Assembly: GCA_020633205.1 (NCBI GenBank)
Contig: JACKEB010000013.1
Coordinates: 682,001-746,000, forward strand
Length of the DNA stretch: 64,000 bases
Reading direction: 5' to 3'
DNA from: Polyangiaceae bacterium
GTDB taxonomy: Bacteria; Myxococcota_A; Polyangia; Polyangiales; Polyangiaceae
A model generated the notes under the pieces. That model did not search any database. It saw only the letters and a program-made list of their open reading frames with translations, and was not told where the DNA came from. The translations under genes and the position numbers were made by a program. This document shows positions 56,047 through 63,931 of this stretch, one piece after another; within the stretch, counting starts at the first letter, position 1, and each line of letters starts with the position of its first letter.

Positions 56047-57027
56047 TCAGCGCGACCTCGAACGGTGCTCCGAAGGAGAATGGCCGGTGCGCTTCTTGAA
56101 GCGGCGGCTGAAATGCGAGGTATCTGCGAATCCGCAGACATAGCCAATCTGCGTCACGCTGAGTTCGCTGTTCTCCAGCAAGCGCTTGGCCTCGTCGACG
56201 CGGACAGCATCGACCAGCTCCGAGAACTTGCTGCCCTCCGTGGAGAGCGCGCGCTGGAGCGAGCGCGGCGCGACGCTGAGTCGCTGTGCAACCTCGGGGA
56301 GCGTCCAGGTACGTCCCAGATCCTCACGGATCAGTCGAGCGAGCTCGGCCGCGGCGCTGCTGGTTTCGTTGAGTTCTACGCGCGTCTCCTTGGCCAGAAG
56401 GAGTTCGTCCAGCCCCTCCATCGGGCGCCGCGTGGGTTCGAAGCGTTCCCACTCGAAGTGCCACACGGCGTAGGGCGCCGCACACATCGCCAGCCCGGCG
56501 CCTGGCTCCGCATACTCTCCCCCCAAAAAAGCCCAGGCGTCAGGTGTGCTGCTCTGAGGAAAGCGCAGGCCAAGGCCGCGACAACCGACCTGTTCGAGTA
56601 GCGCGATATGTTGCCCCGCGGCAGCGAGGTCTTCCGTTTCGCGAGGTGGTTCGGGACCGAGGGAGGCGTGCTCGAGCTGGATGCTGCGTTCCCCCTGCTC
56701 CAGCACGCGAACGATGTGTCGCGAGTGAATGAAGCGACCGAGGCGCGCCTCTTTCTCGATGACGAGGTCGACACGATCGCTGTTGAGCAGCACGAACAGG
56801 ATCGGGTCCGAGAGCTCGTGAATCAGTCGGCCCGCTTCGAGTAGGCACTTGGCGCCCCCACGTTCCCGAGCCAGCTCCAGAACTTCGCGATAAGGTTCGA
56901 GGGGGACACCGGTCTCGTCCCCCGAGAGCGGGCTGAGATCGAGACTTGGAGGCAGCGCGTTTGGATTGAAGCGCTGGATACCGCCAATCACCACGTCGAC
57001 GATGATCTGGTTGATCCGTCCCGCCAC
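56047..57027 (-). CDS. AraC family transcriptional regulator
   Basis: A 326-aa regulator with an N-terminal effector part (residues 1-220, arabinose-binding-type II of the OruR/ArgR group by pattern: VVIGGIQRFNPNALPPSLDL; LRFPQSSTPDAWAFLGG) and a C-terminal double helix-turn-helix (about 230-320: TLPEVAQRLSVAPRSLQRAL; SVTQIGYVCGFADTSHFSRR; FKKRTGHSPSEHR). Start is GTG 57027; no earlier start is possible without overlapping the neighbour region. It may control the SDR gene upstream on the same strand, 30 bases away, but the order AraC after SDR makes this uncertain. Confidence 0.9.
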   Translation of the reverse strand: MAGRINQIIVDVVIGGIQRFNPNALPPSLDLSPLSGDETGVPLEPYREVLELARERGGAKCLLEAGRLIHELSDPILFVLLNSDRVDLVIEKEARLGRFIHSRHIVRVLEQGERSIQLEHASLGPEPPRETEDLAAAGQHIALLEQVGCRGLGLRFPQSSTPDAWAFLGGEYAEPGAGLAMCAAPYAVWHFEWERFEPTRRPMEGLDELLLAKETRVELNETSSAAAELARLIREDLGRTWTLPEVAQRLSVAPRSLQRALSTEGSKFSELVDAVRVDEAKRLLENSELSVTQIGYVCGFADTSHFSRRFKKRTGHSPSEHRSRSR

Positions 57028-57056
57028 GCGGCGAGCTTAGCGGATCAGTGCGTCTG

Positions 57057-57830
57057 CTAGCGGCCTTGAATCACTCGCCGCGCGAGGCTCGGTGCGACTC
57101 GGTTCATGGCTAGGAGTAGCTTCGCCTTACCGATCACGATGCGATCGCGCTGGGCACGCAGGCCTCGGACGATTGCTGAGGCCGCTTGCTCTGCGGAGAT
57201 CGCACCGTCTTGTCTGCCTAGCGTCATTTCTGTAGCAACAACGGGTGGGATCACCTCCACCACGCGGACTCCCTGGGTGGCGAGGCGCGGGCGAATGGCC
57301 TGACTCCACGCGCTGAGCGCGGCCTTCGAAGCGCTGTAGACCGGAGCACGCGGGCTAGGAACGACGCCCAACGCCGAGGTGACGTTGACTAGGCAGCCGT
57401 CTCCGGAAGCTACCAACAGGGGCAGAAGCCTGTCCGTGAGCGCGATCGGCGCGCTCAAGTTGAGCGCGAGCTCTTGCGTCGCGCGCTCCAGGTCGAGTCC
57501 GTTGCACACATCGTGATCGTGTTGAACCCCCGCGTTGTGGATCAAGACGTCGAGGCCAGCGAGCTCGCCACGCACCACACTAGCGAGACGTTCGCGGTCC
57601 CGCTCAAGGGTGATGTCGCAAGCCACACCTCGTACGCCTAGCTCCCGCTGAGTTGCCTCGACCGCGTCGCGACTGCGGCCGCAGACCAAGACTTCCGCCC
57701 CTTCGTGCACCAGCACCTCCGCGAGCGCGCGCCCAATCCCACGAGTGCCGCCTGTGATCAGGACCTTGCGCAGAGACAAGGTCGATTCACGCCCATGCCG
57801 CTCAGAACGCCCATGCCGCTCAGAAAGCAT
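57057..57830 (-). CDS. Short-chain dehydrogenase/reductase
   Basis: A classical SDR: VLITGGTRGIGRAL (cofactor loop TGxxxGIG), CDITLERDRERL, LIHNAGVQHDHDV (NAG), catalytic Ser in NVTSALG and Y-x-x-x-K in PVYSASKAALSAW. An R in VCGRSRDA suggests NADP(H) preference. ATG 57830 overlaps the stop of the barrel gene by 11 bases; the residues before SLRKVLITGG contain two copies of SERHGR made by an 18-bp tandem repeat, so TTG 57779 is a real alternative start. Substrate unknown. Confidence 0.9.
   Translation of the reverse strand: MLSERHGRSERHGRESTLSLRKVLITGGTRGIGRALAEVLVHEGAEVLVCGRSRDAVEATQRELGVRGVACDITLERDRERLASVVRGELAGLDVLIHNAGVQHDHDVCNGLDLERATQELALNLSAPIALTDRLLPLLVASGDGCLVNVTSALGVVPSPRAPVYSASKAALSAWSQAIRPRLATQGVRVVEVIPPVVATEMTLGRQDGAISAEQAASAIVRGLRAQRDRIVIGKAKLLLAMNRVAPSLARRVIQGR
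57790..57825 (-). repeat. 18-bp perfect tandem repeat at a gene junction
   Basis: CGCCCATGCCGCTCAGAA occurs twice without a gap (57790-57807, 57808-57825). It spans the last codons of the barrel gene and the first codons of the SDR gene, where it encodes SERHGR twice. Confidence 0.95.
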
Positions 57831-58485
57831 AGCCCACCCCCAGCGCGAACAGGTGATAGGCGTTCGTGATGTTGCTCTGGAAGTTCTCTTCCGCCCGCGC
57901 CTTCATCGCAGCGCGTGCTTCGTCCGTCATGGGACCGTCGGTGATCTCCACCTTGGGCTTTGGGATGCCGAACAACCAGCCCGTCCACTCGACGTTCAGC
58001 GTCAGACCTCCCGGAAACGTATAGTCGTAGCCCAAGCCAATGGCCGGACGAAAGCCGGATTCGCGAGTCTGTACAACGCGCGTGCCGTCTTCGAACAGCG
58101 TCTCTTCGCGGTCCTCGTCGTTGAACACCATGCCAAAGGACAGAAACGGAGAGTAGCGATGGGGGCGCAGACGGGTGTGCAGCATGAAGCGCTGCCCCAC
58201 GCTCTCTTCGGATTTGAGCAGGCCATCCTTGCCCAGTCCGCTTGCATTGAACGAGCTTTCATCGCGGCGGATGGTGTCTGGCACCTGGTACACGACACCC
58301 ACGTAGACGAGCTCGTTCACGTAGTAGCCGAGGGACACGCCCGGCTTGAAGGAGCCGCCCCACGGTAGCTCCCCCAAGTTCACTCCGGCGTAGACCGCGC
58401 CGTTGAGGGCGTCGTCGGTGGGTGCGGCGTAGGCCGCGTTGCTGGAAAACAGGCCCATTAGCAGGGCAATCAGTCGTTTCTTCAT
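57820..58485 (-). CDS. Outer-membrane beta-barrel protein
   Basis: ATG 58485 opens a signal peptide (MKKRLIALLMGLFSSNAAYA). The 200-residue mature part has amphipathic strands: AVYAGVNLGELPWGG, PGVSLGYYVNELVYVGVVYQ, SPFLSFGMVFNDED, PAIGLGYDYTFPGGLTLNVE, ALGVGYAF. It ends with a C-terminal Phe preceded by a hydrophobic/aromatic pattern as needed for BAM insertion. The size suits an eight-strand OmpA/OmpW-like barrel. Function unknown. Followed by SDR, overlapping by 11 bases. Confidence 0.82.
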   Translation of the reverse strand: MKKRLIALLMGLFSSNAAYAAPTDDALNGAVYAGVNLGELPWGGSFKPGVSLGYYVNELVYVGVVYQVPDTIRRDESSFNASGLGKDGLLKSEESVGQRFMLHTRLRPHRYSPFLSFGMVFNDEDREETLFEDGTRVVQTRESGFRPAIGLGYDYTFPGGLTLNVEWTGWLFGIPKPKVEITDGPMTDEARAAMKARAEENFQSNITNAYHLFALGVGYAF

Positions 58486-58568
58486 GCCCTCAAGCTAGTG
58501 GGCAGCGCTCCTTCGCACTTGTACCGGCGCGCCGCGACCGATGGACGATCGCGCCAATATTCCTGCGG

Positions 58569-58997
58569 CTACTTCCCGAACTGGGTGAGCAGCTGCTCGA
58601 TGCTGGTCTGCGCGAGGGATTGGCGCATGGCGCCCTCGGCTGAAGTCAGCGCGCTCTGGATCGCCGCCTGAGCCTTCGTCGGGCGCTCCCCCTTGGCGCG
58701 CACTCGCTGGTGGGTTTGAAAGAGCGGACGCTTGAGCTCCATCGCGTGAAGCACATCCGCCAGGGAGATCTTGCTGGCGGGTAGGGCCAGGCGAACACCG
58801 CCCTTGGCGCCCTCTTGGGTTTCGATGTACCCGGCTCGCACCAGGCTCTGCAGGATCTTGGCAACCGTTGGAGTCGGGATCCCCAGGGATTCAGCCACGG
58901 CACGCGTCGGAACGTGCTCGTACAAACCCTGGCGGATCTTGTCCGCCACGAATACCAGGATCAAAACGGCTTGGGAGTAGCTGGTCGGGTAGCTCAT
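58569..58997 (-). CDS. Rrf2 family transcriptional regulator (no Fe-S Cys)
   Basis: The 142-aa protein has the Rrf2 winged helix: SYSQAVLILVFVADKIRQGL, RAVAESLGIPTPTVAKILQS, LVRAGYIETQEGAKGGVRLA, ISLADVLHAMEL. There is no cysteine, so unlike IscR, NsrR or RirA it cannot bind an iron-sulfur cluster through Cys. ATG 58997 is chosen; the frame opens at 59054. It is divergent from the GNAT-nitrilase gene (91 bases apart), which is the likely target. Confidence 0.9.
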   Translation of the reverse strand: MSYPTSYSQAVLILVFVADKIRQGLYEHVPTRAVAESLGIPTPTVAKILQSLVRAGYIETQEGAKGGVRLALPASKISLADVLHAMELKRPLFQTHQRVRAKGERPTKAQAAIQSALTSAEGAMRQSLAQTSIEQLLTQFGK

Positions 58998-59041
58998 GAC
59001 TCTCCGAACTCGATATACCTTATGCTTAGTTTGCCATGTGT

Positions 59042-59063
59042 CAAGAGGCTCCATTGCCTCTTG
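59042..59063. promoter_or_regulatory. Inverted repeat between Rrf2 and GNAT-nitrilase genes
   Basis: CAAGAGGC (59042-59049) and GCCTCTTG (59056-59063) form a perfect 8-bp inverted repeat with a 6-base spacer, 25 bases before the GNAT-nitrilase start. A candidate operator for the divergent regulator; a mRNA hairpin over the leader is the alternative. Confidence 0.5.
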
Positions 59064-59088
59064 GCGGATTGCCTGGCATCTATAGAAG

Positions 59089-60690
59089 ATGCACTCGCGA
59101 ACTTACTCCACGAAGTCTGGCGAGGTCCTGCTCAGGGCCATGCGCACCGACGACATCGACACCTTGATCGCGCTGAACAAGCTTTGCTTCCCAAGCATGG
59201 CGGAGCAGAACGTGGTGTGGAATCGCGGGCAGCTCTCGAATCACCTGCGGGTGTTCCCCGAAGGTCAGCTCGTGGTGGAGAAGGACGGTGTCGTCGTTGG
59301 CGCCGCCGCCAGCCTGATCGTCCACATGGGCACAGATCCCTACCGCCAGCACACGTACTCCGGCGTGACAGACGGCGGTTTCTTCCACAACCACGATCCC
59401 CAGGGAGACACGCTCTACGGCGCTGACGTGTACGTGCATCCGGACCTCCAGGGCACCGGCGTTGGCCGGGTGCTCTACGACGCGCGACGGGAACTGTGCA
59501 AGCGGCTCAACTTGCGTCGCATCCTCGCCGGCGGCCGCATGTATGGCTACCACGAAGTGGCGAGTGCACTCACCCCAGAGGAGTACGTTGCTTCCGTCGA
59601 AGAGGGTAAGCGCCGCGATCTGGTGTTGAGCTTTCAGCTGCGCGAAGGCTTCGTCGTTCGGGGGATCCTCAAGAACTACATCCGGGATCCCCTCAGCAAC
59701 AACTCCGCGACGCTGATCGAGTGGCAGAACCCGGACTTCAAGCCCAGCGAGGATGGCGACGTACGCAAGGTGCGTGTCGCCTGCGTGCAGTACCAGGTGC
59801 GCCGCGTGAATAGCTTCGAAGAGTTCGCCGACCAGACGGAGTACTTCGTCGAGACTGCGTCAGAATACCGTGCGGATTTTGTCGTGTTCCCCGAGCTGTT
59901 CAGCGTGCAGCTGTTGAGTCAAGACAGCATGAAGAAGCTGCCGAGTCTCGACGGCATCAAGCGCTTGACGGAGCTCGAGACGCCGTTCTTCGATTTGATG
60001 ACGCGCATGGCGAAGGACTACGGCGTGCACATCGTCGCGGGCACCCATCCCATCGCGCGGGACGGCGTGATCTACAATGTCTCTCCGCTGTTTTTCCCTG
60101 ACGGCCGCCACGTGATTCAGCCGAAACTCCACATCACTCCTTCCGAGCGGAAATACTGGGGGATCACCGGTGGCAACGAGTTGCCCGTGATTCAGACGCC
60201 CAAGGCCAAGGTCGGCATCTTGATCTGCTACGACTCCGAGTTCCCGGAAGCTGCTCGTCACCTAGCGGACGAAGGCGCCGAGATCATCTTCGTGCCCTAC
60301 TGCACGGACACGCGTGAAGGTCACCTTCGGGTGCGTTATTGCTGTCAGGCTCGCGCTATCGAGAACCAAGTCTACGTGGCTGCGGCGGGCGTGATTGGGA
60401 ACCTGCCGAGCGTTGCGGCGATGGATATTCACTACGGCCGCGCCGCGGTGTTCACCCCGAGTGACTTCGAGTTCGCGCGCGACGGCGTGCAGGCTCAAGC
60501 AGACAGCAACGTCGAGATGCTGCTGGTCACCGATCTCGACATCAACGATCTATACCGCTCACGCATGAGCGGCAGCGTGACGCCGCGCCTTGACCGGCGC
60601 CGCGACTTGTTCGAGTTTCGTTCACGGGTGAAAAACAGCGAGTTTGGCCCGGAGGAATCGGAACCGATCGACCCGGGTGGTGACGACTGA
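59089..60690 (+). CDS. Fusion of GNAT acetyltransferase and carbon-nitrogen hydrolase
   Basis: Residues 1-about 210 form a GNAT domain (LRAMRTDDIDTLIALNKLCF; ADVYVHPDLQGTGVGRVLYD with the Q-G-x-G-x-G loop). Residues about 225-510 form a nitrilase-superfamily hydrolase with the full triad: E269 in VVFPELFS, K346 in QPKLHITPSE, C380 in ILICYDSEFPE. This bifunctional arrangement is known in a widely distributed bacterial family, annotated as GNAT/carbon-nitrogen hydrolase, whose substrate is not settled. Length (533 aa) matches. It starts at ATG 59089 with a divergent Rrf2 regulator upstream. Confidence 0.93.
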   Translation: MHSRTYSTKSGEVLLRAMRTDDIDTLIALNKLCFPSMAEQNVVWNRGQLSNHLRVFPEGQLVVEKDGVVVGAAASLIVHMGTDPYRQHTYSGVTDGGFFHNHDPQGDTLYGADVYVHPDLQGTGVGRVLYDARRELCKRLNLRRILAGGRMYGYHEVASALTPEEYVASVEEGKRRDLVLSFQLREGFVVRGILKNYIRDPLSNNSATLIEWQNPDFKPSEDGDVRKVRVACVQYQVRRVNSFEEFADQTEYFVETASEYRADFVVFPELFSVQLLSQDSMKKLPSLDGIKRLTELETPFFDLMTRMAKDYGVHIVAGTHPIARDGVIYNVSPLFFPDGRHVIQPKLHITPSERKYWGITGGNELPVIQTPKAKVGILICYDSEFPEAARHLADEGAEIIFVPYCTDTREGHLRVRYCCQARAIENQVYVAAAGVIGNLPSVAAMDIHYGRAAVFTPSDFEFARDGVQAQADSNVEMLLVTDLDINDLYRSRMSGSVTPRLDRRRDLFEFRSRVKNSEFGPEESEPIDPGGDD

Positions 60691-60781
60691 TCGCGGACCG
60701 CGCGGAAGTAGAGTCTCACTCAGCCAACTCATCGAGCGCAGCCTGCCTTGGATTCGTGCACTAGCTTGCTATCCTAATCGG

Positions 60782-61330
60782 ATGGCGGGTTCGGGGGTGA
60801 GGCGCGCAGGTTTTCGCTTCACAGCGCTCGTGGCCGCGCTAGGCGCGCTGGTAGCTTGCGGCGGCAACAACCGCGCGCAGGTGTCCAATGCAGAGGAGGC
60901 GGCTCCGGAGCAGTGCGTTGGAGCCGACGCTTGCCTTGCCGCCGCGGACGACCTGTTCCGCCAGTACCTGCGGTGCCTGCCACCAGAGCCGGGGGTGATT
61001 CGCTGTTACTTTGGAGGGGCTCCGCCACCTTGCGAAGGCCATCCCAAGCAGTGGTTGCAGCGGTTTCTCAGGGTGCACGCCCGGGCCCACCGCTACGTCG
61101 CGCAGGAGCGCGCGGCTTTACCCGCGGCGGAGCGTGAAGCCCACGAACGCGGCGAGCGCTTCTGGCTCGAGCGGATTCGGGAGGTCACCGAGAAGGAGAG
61201 AGCCGAAGAAGCCGCGCGGAAAGCGAACGCAGAGCAAGCGCGGCGTCAGCGGGAGATCGACAAGCGAGACTCCGAGCGCGAAGGCAAGGCTTTCGAGCAG
61301 GAGCTCGAGCAGCGGGTCGACGACGACTAG
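60782..61330 (+). CDS. Lipoprotein with C-terminal charged helix, 182 aa
   Basis: A signal peptide ends at lipobox GALVACGGN. The first start (ATG 60782) lies within a copy of the dispersed motif; GTG 60797, in frame, gives MRRAGFRFTALVAALGALVAC and is a good alternative. The mature part has six or so Cys (QCVGADACLAA; LRCLPPEPGVIRCYFGGAP; PPCEG) followed by a long Glu/Arg-rich helix (ERIREVTEKERAEEAARKAN and on) likely to form a coiled coil. Its stop overlaps the stop of the convergent gene by 4 bases. Function unknown. Confidence 0.7.
   Translation: MAGSGVRRAGFRFTALVAALGALVACGGNNRAQVSNAEEAAPEQCVGADACLAAADDLFRQYLRCLPPEPGVIRCYFGGAPPPCEGHPKQWLQRFLRVHARAHRYVAQERAALPAAEREAHERGERFWLERIREVTEKERAEEAARKANAEQARRQREIDKRDSEREGKAFEQELEQRVDDD
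60787..60802 (+). repeat. Copy of dispersed 16-bp G-rich motif (variant)
   Basis: GGGTTCGGGGGTGAGG followed by CGCGC, on the plus strand; it spans the start region of the lipoprotein gene and supplies an in-frame GTG. Confidence 0.6.
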
Positions 61331-61950
61331 TCGCGGTAGGCGAACAGTAGGTGCCAAGCGTCGTCCTCGAAGAAGAGCACCACGCGGCCGTTCTCCACAT
61401 CCCATGCCGCCTTCCGAGTTGTCTCCCCGCGGAAGTCTGGCACCTCACGTTCGCGTTCGTCCTCGCCTTCGGTGATGGTCGGGTCCCCGTAAGCGTCGGG
61501 GATCACCGCGACCGCGCTCTGCCAGTTGGGGTAGGTGAAGAGCATGCCGTTCACGGTGCCAGACAGTGCGTACAGAATCACCTCGGGAGTCGAGGCACCC
61601 ATGCGTGCCGGGGCGCTGCTACACAGCGTCGTCTCGCCTTCTTGGCCTTCGTAGGTCAACGGCTTCGCAGGCACGAGGCAGCCGGAAGCGCTGTCGAAAA
61701 TCGGGCGCCCGAAATCGAATCCGGCGAGGTTCGCCGGTAGGCGAGGTTGGTTTGGCAGTGGCGAGACGACCTGCGGTTGTCCCACCGGGATCGGGGCGGT
61801 GGCTTCGATCACTCGGACGTCGTTCGCGGTGCCGAACACACTGGGAGACGACGCCCGCGCCTCAGGAATCGGGGCTGTGGCCGGCGAGTCTACCGATGAA
61901 CCACACCCCGTCAGCACGGCGACGGCGAAGCAGGCGCGCACCCAGGACAT
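61327..61950 (-). CDS. Lipoprotein of unknown function, 207 aa
   Basis: ATG 61950 gives signal peptide MSWVRACFAVAVLTGCGSS with lipobox LTGC; the frame opens at 62016. A Pro/Ser-rich linker precedes a domain of about 120 residues with LPANLAGFDFGRPIFDSASG, LTYEGQEGETTLCSS, PEVILYALSGTVNGMLFTYP and a closing VLFFEDDAWHLLFAYRD. No family recognised. It is convergent with the coiled-coil lipoprotein. Confidence 0.72.
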   Translation of the reverse strand: MSWVRACFAVAVLTGCGSSVDSPATAPIPEARASSPSVFGTANDVRVIEATAPIPVGQPQVVSPLPNQPRLPANLAGFDFGRPIFDSASGCLVPAKPLTYEGQEGETTLCSSAPARMGASTPEVILYALSGTVNGMLFTYPNWQSAVAVIPDAYGDPTITEGEDEREREVPDFRGETTRKAAWDVENGRVVLFFEDDAWHLLFAYRD

Positions 61951-62149
61951 CGTGCTCCGAGCATAGCAAAGCCCCGCCCGCATGCGAGCTCGCTTCGCGG
62001 GGTGGGGCGGATGCATGTGTTGCCGTGCGGTTTCGCTCCAGGTGTCTTTTGTTCAGGACGTCGCGCCAATCTGCAACGGCTCACGTGGACATTCGCAGCC
62101 GAGGTGGGACGTGTGCTGACGTGGTGCGACAGTGACCCCACGCGCGGGC

Positions 62150-62932
62150 CTAGCGCTTTTTTCGAGCTTCCAGTGCGAGCAGCTGGGACCAGAAGCGCTC
62201 CGGGTTGCCCAGGACGCTGCGCGTGATCTGCACATGGGAGGTCTCTTGAGCGCTGATCCAGCTCAAGGGTACTGAGTCGAAGGACAGCAGGCGCGCGCCG
62301 GGAAACGTGAGAAAGATCGGCGAGTGGGTGGCGATGATGAACTGCGCGGCGTCTTTCCGCAGAAGCCGCGCCATATGTCCCAGCAGCGCGAGCTGACGTT
62401 GCGGCGACAGCGCGGCCTCGGGTTCGTCCATCAGCACGAGCCCGGGACTGAGCCAGGTCTCGAACATGGCGAGGAATGCCTCGCCGTGAGAGCGCGTGTG
62501 CAGCGAGCGCCCGCCGTAGCGAGGGTAAGGGTCAGCGGGGACCCCGTGAAGGGTGAAGTCGGGGTCGACTCTGCGTTGATCGAGCAAGCTCGCGAAGTGG
62601 GCTTGGAACTCCGCGCGGAAAAAGTATCCGTCTTTGGGGCGCTCCCTGAACGCGGCTCGCAGGTACGGTGCCAAGTCGCTGTGTGTGCCTGGGGCGTGGC
62701 TCGATGCGAGCTCGTTTCGCCCTCCGCCGTGAACCGGCAAGTTGCTCAGCGCGGCTATCGCCTCGAGCACCGTGGACTTGCCCGAGCCGTTTTCTCCAAC
62801 GAGGAACGTGACCGGCGACTCGAAGTCGATGCGTAGATCCCGCAAGAACGGCAGGTTGCCGGGGAAACGCGTCGCGTCGAGGGGTGCGTCGTCGCGCAGC
62901 GCGAGCCGAGTCAGAAACGGTGCCTGCGCCAC
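62150..62932 (-). CDS. AAA/ABC-type ATPase (AAA_21-like)
   Basis: The 260-aa protein has Walker A GENGSGKST in VTFLVGENGSGKSTVLEAIA, a signature-like RSHGEAFLAMFE, Walker B LVLMDEPEAALS and the switch His in IIATHSPIFLTFP. This order matches single-domain ABC-like ATPases of the AAA_15/21/23 type (RecF/OLD-related), not a transporter. Such proteins are often in defence systems with a nuclease or other effector, but no partner is adjacent here. GTG 62932 is the start. Confidence 0.88.
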   Translation of the reverse strand: MAQAPFLTRLALRDDAPLDATRFPGNLPFLRDLRIDFESPVTFLVGENGSGKSTVLEAIAALSNLPVHGGGRNELASSHAPGTHSDLAPYLRAAFRERPKDGYFFRAEFQAHFASLLDQRRVDPDFTLHGVPADPYPRYGGRSLHTRSHGEAFLAMFETWLSPGLVLMDEPEAALSPQRQLALLGHMARLLRKDAAQFIIATHSPIFLTFPGARLLSFDSVPLSWISAQETSHVQITRSVLGNPERFWSQLLALEARKKR

Positions 62933-62973
62933 GGGTCGTGCTTAGCACCGGTAGGGCTCGAGATCTCAGGTCA

Positions 62974-63294
62974 CTAGACGTCGCAGGTGGAGCATTCACA
63001 CGCTCGCACTTCGCGCTCGCTGTCATAGCCGCAGATGCAGCCTTTGCAGTCTGCGTTGCCGCTACACTCGTCTTCGTCTTTGAGGCAAGAGAAGCCTTCT
63101 TTTCCGCAGTGGCGTCTGCCGTACTTCGCGCACGACGAATGGGGACAATCCGCGTCGGTTCTACAGCTAGCCTTGACGCAGCGTCCAACGGGCTCGCTGC
63201 ACAGGCAAAGCTCGTCCGCGCCGCATTCGGCGTCCCTCACGCAGCCCGAGATGCACACGGCCTCCGTTGGGGCGCGTCTCCTCGCAACGGCCAT
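62974..63294 (-). CDS. Cys-rich protein, C-terminal piece of a frameshifted gene
   Basis: This frame opens near 63294 with MAVARRRAPTEAVC and encodes CISGCVRDAECGADELCLC, CVKASCRTDADCPHSSC, ECSGNADCKGCICGY to a final CSTCDV. These are the repeated C-x-x-D-x-x-C units seen in myxobacterial surface proteins. It joins smoothly with the preceding frame (63167-63715) at the CCCC run near 63269-63272: with one base removed the text runs CEETRPTEAVCISGC. So the two frames are probably one gene broken by a frameshift, or a sequencing error. Confidence 0.6.
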   Translation of the reverse strand: MAVARRRAPTEAVCISGCVRDAECGADELCLCSEPVGRCVKASCRTDADCPHSSCAKYGRRHCGKEGFSCLKDEDECSGNADCKGCICGYDSEREVRACECSTCDV

Positions 63295-63715
63295 GCAGGG
63301 TGCTTCCGCAGTCGTCGTCCGACTTGCAGACGTCTTTCAATTGGGCCCAGTGCGGCCAATCAGCCTTGGGCAGGGTGTCCAGGTACTCCTTGCTGCTGTC
63401 GACGAGCTTCTGGTTGAGTCGATCGTGAGCCGAGTCGAAGGGACGAGCTCGCGGCAGCAGGCTGGGGCACTCGACGGCTTCCTCGCGCACCAAGGCACCC
63501 GACTTACACTCAGCAAAGCCGGTAGGCTCGCCGCCGATCAACACGGGTTCCTCGCCGCTGCAGTGGAAGCGCGGGCGTTGCATCAGCCCCCAAGTGTGGG
63601 TAGCCGCCCCGGCGCCTACGGCGATCAGAGCAGCGGCGAGCAACAACGCGCGCCCAAGCCACGAAAGCGTGTTATTTCCCCGGGGTTGCGCCGGTCCATT
63701 CGCTTGCGCCGCCAC
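63167..63715 (-). CDS. Cys-rich membrane protein, N-terminal piece of a frameshifted gene
   Basis: ATG 63715 starts a basic leader and a membrane segment (LSWLGRALLLAAALIAVGAGA), then an outer part with FHCSGEEPVLIGGEPTGFAE, VECPSLLPRARP and the first C-x-x-D-D-D-C unit (CKSDDDCGSTLHGRC). The frame should stay native to about residue 150 (near 63272); beyond, the reading turns Arg-rich (HLGLREGRRMRRGRALP), a sign of a wrong frame, while the other frame (62974-63294) resumes the Cys repeats. Probably one protein of about 246 aa before the shift. Confidence 0.6.
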   Translation of the reverse strand: MAAQANGPAQPRGNNTLSWLGRALLLAAALIAVGAGAATHTWGLMQRPRFHCSGEEPVLIGGEPTGFAECKSGALVREEAVECPSLLPRARPFDSAHDRLNQKLVDSSKEYLDTLPKADWPHWAQLKDVCKSDDDCGSTLHGRCEETRPNGGRVHLGLREGRRMRRGRALPVQRARWTLRQG

Positions 63716-63847
63716 GAGCCAACTCTAGCACTGCCTTCTTCCAGGGGTCAGCGGTTGCTTGTCGCGTTCCGGCTACCGCGCGGTCCTTGTGAGTTCTTCT
63801 TGCGTCATCAATGCTTCGCTGGTTGGTGCGGTGGACGAACGCCGCGC

Positions 63848-63862
63848 CTCACCCCCAACCCT
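63848..63862 (-). repeat. Copy of dispersed G-rich motif (one base shorter)
   Basis: Minus strand GGGTTGGGGGTGAGG followed by CGCGG, between the Cys-rich gene and the partial gene at the window edge. Confidence 0.5.
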
Positions 63863-63931
63863 GGCCTCCTCGATTGCAGAGAGGCGAGTGTGACGTCAGA
63901 CGTGGGGTGGCGCAAACGCGAGCCCGGACAA

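Noticed and set aside
61951..62149. A small RNA or gene in the gap before the AAA ATPase
   Set aside because: Only GC-rich dyads and no coherent frame or terminator.
62150..62932. A defence system around the AAA ATPase
   Set aside because: No nuclease, methylase or other effector is next to it; neighbours are lipoproteins.
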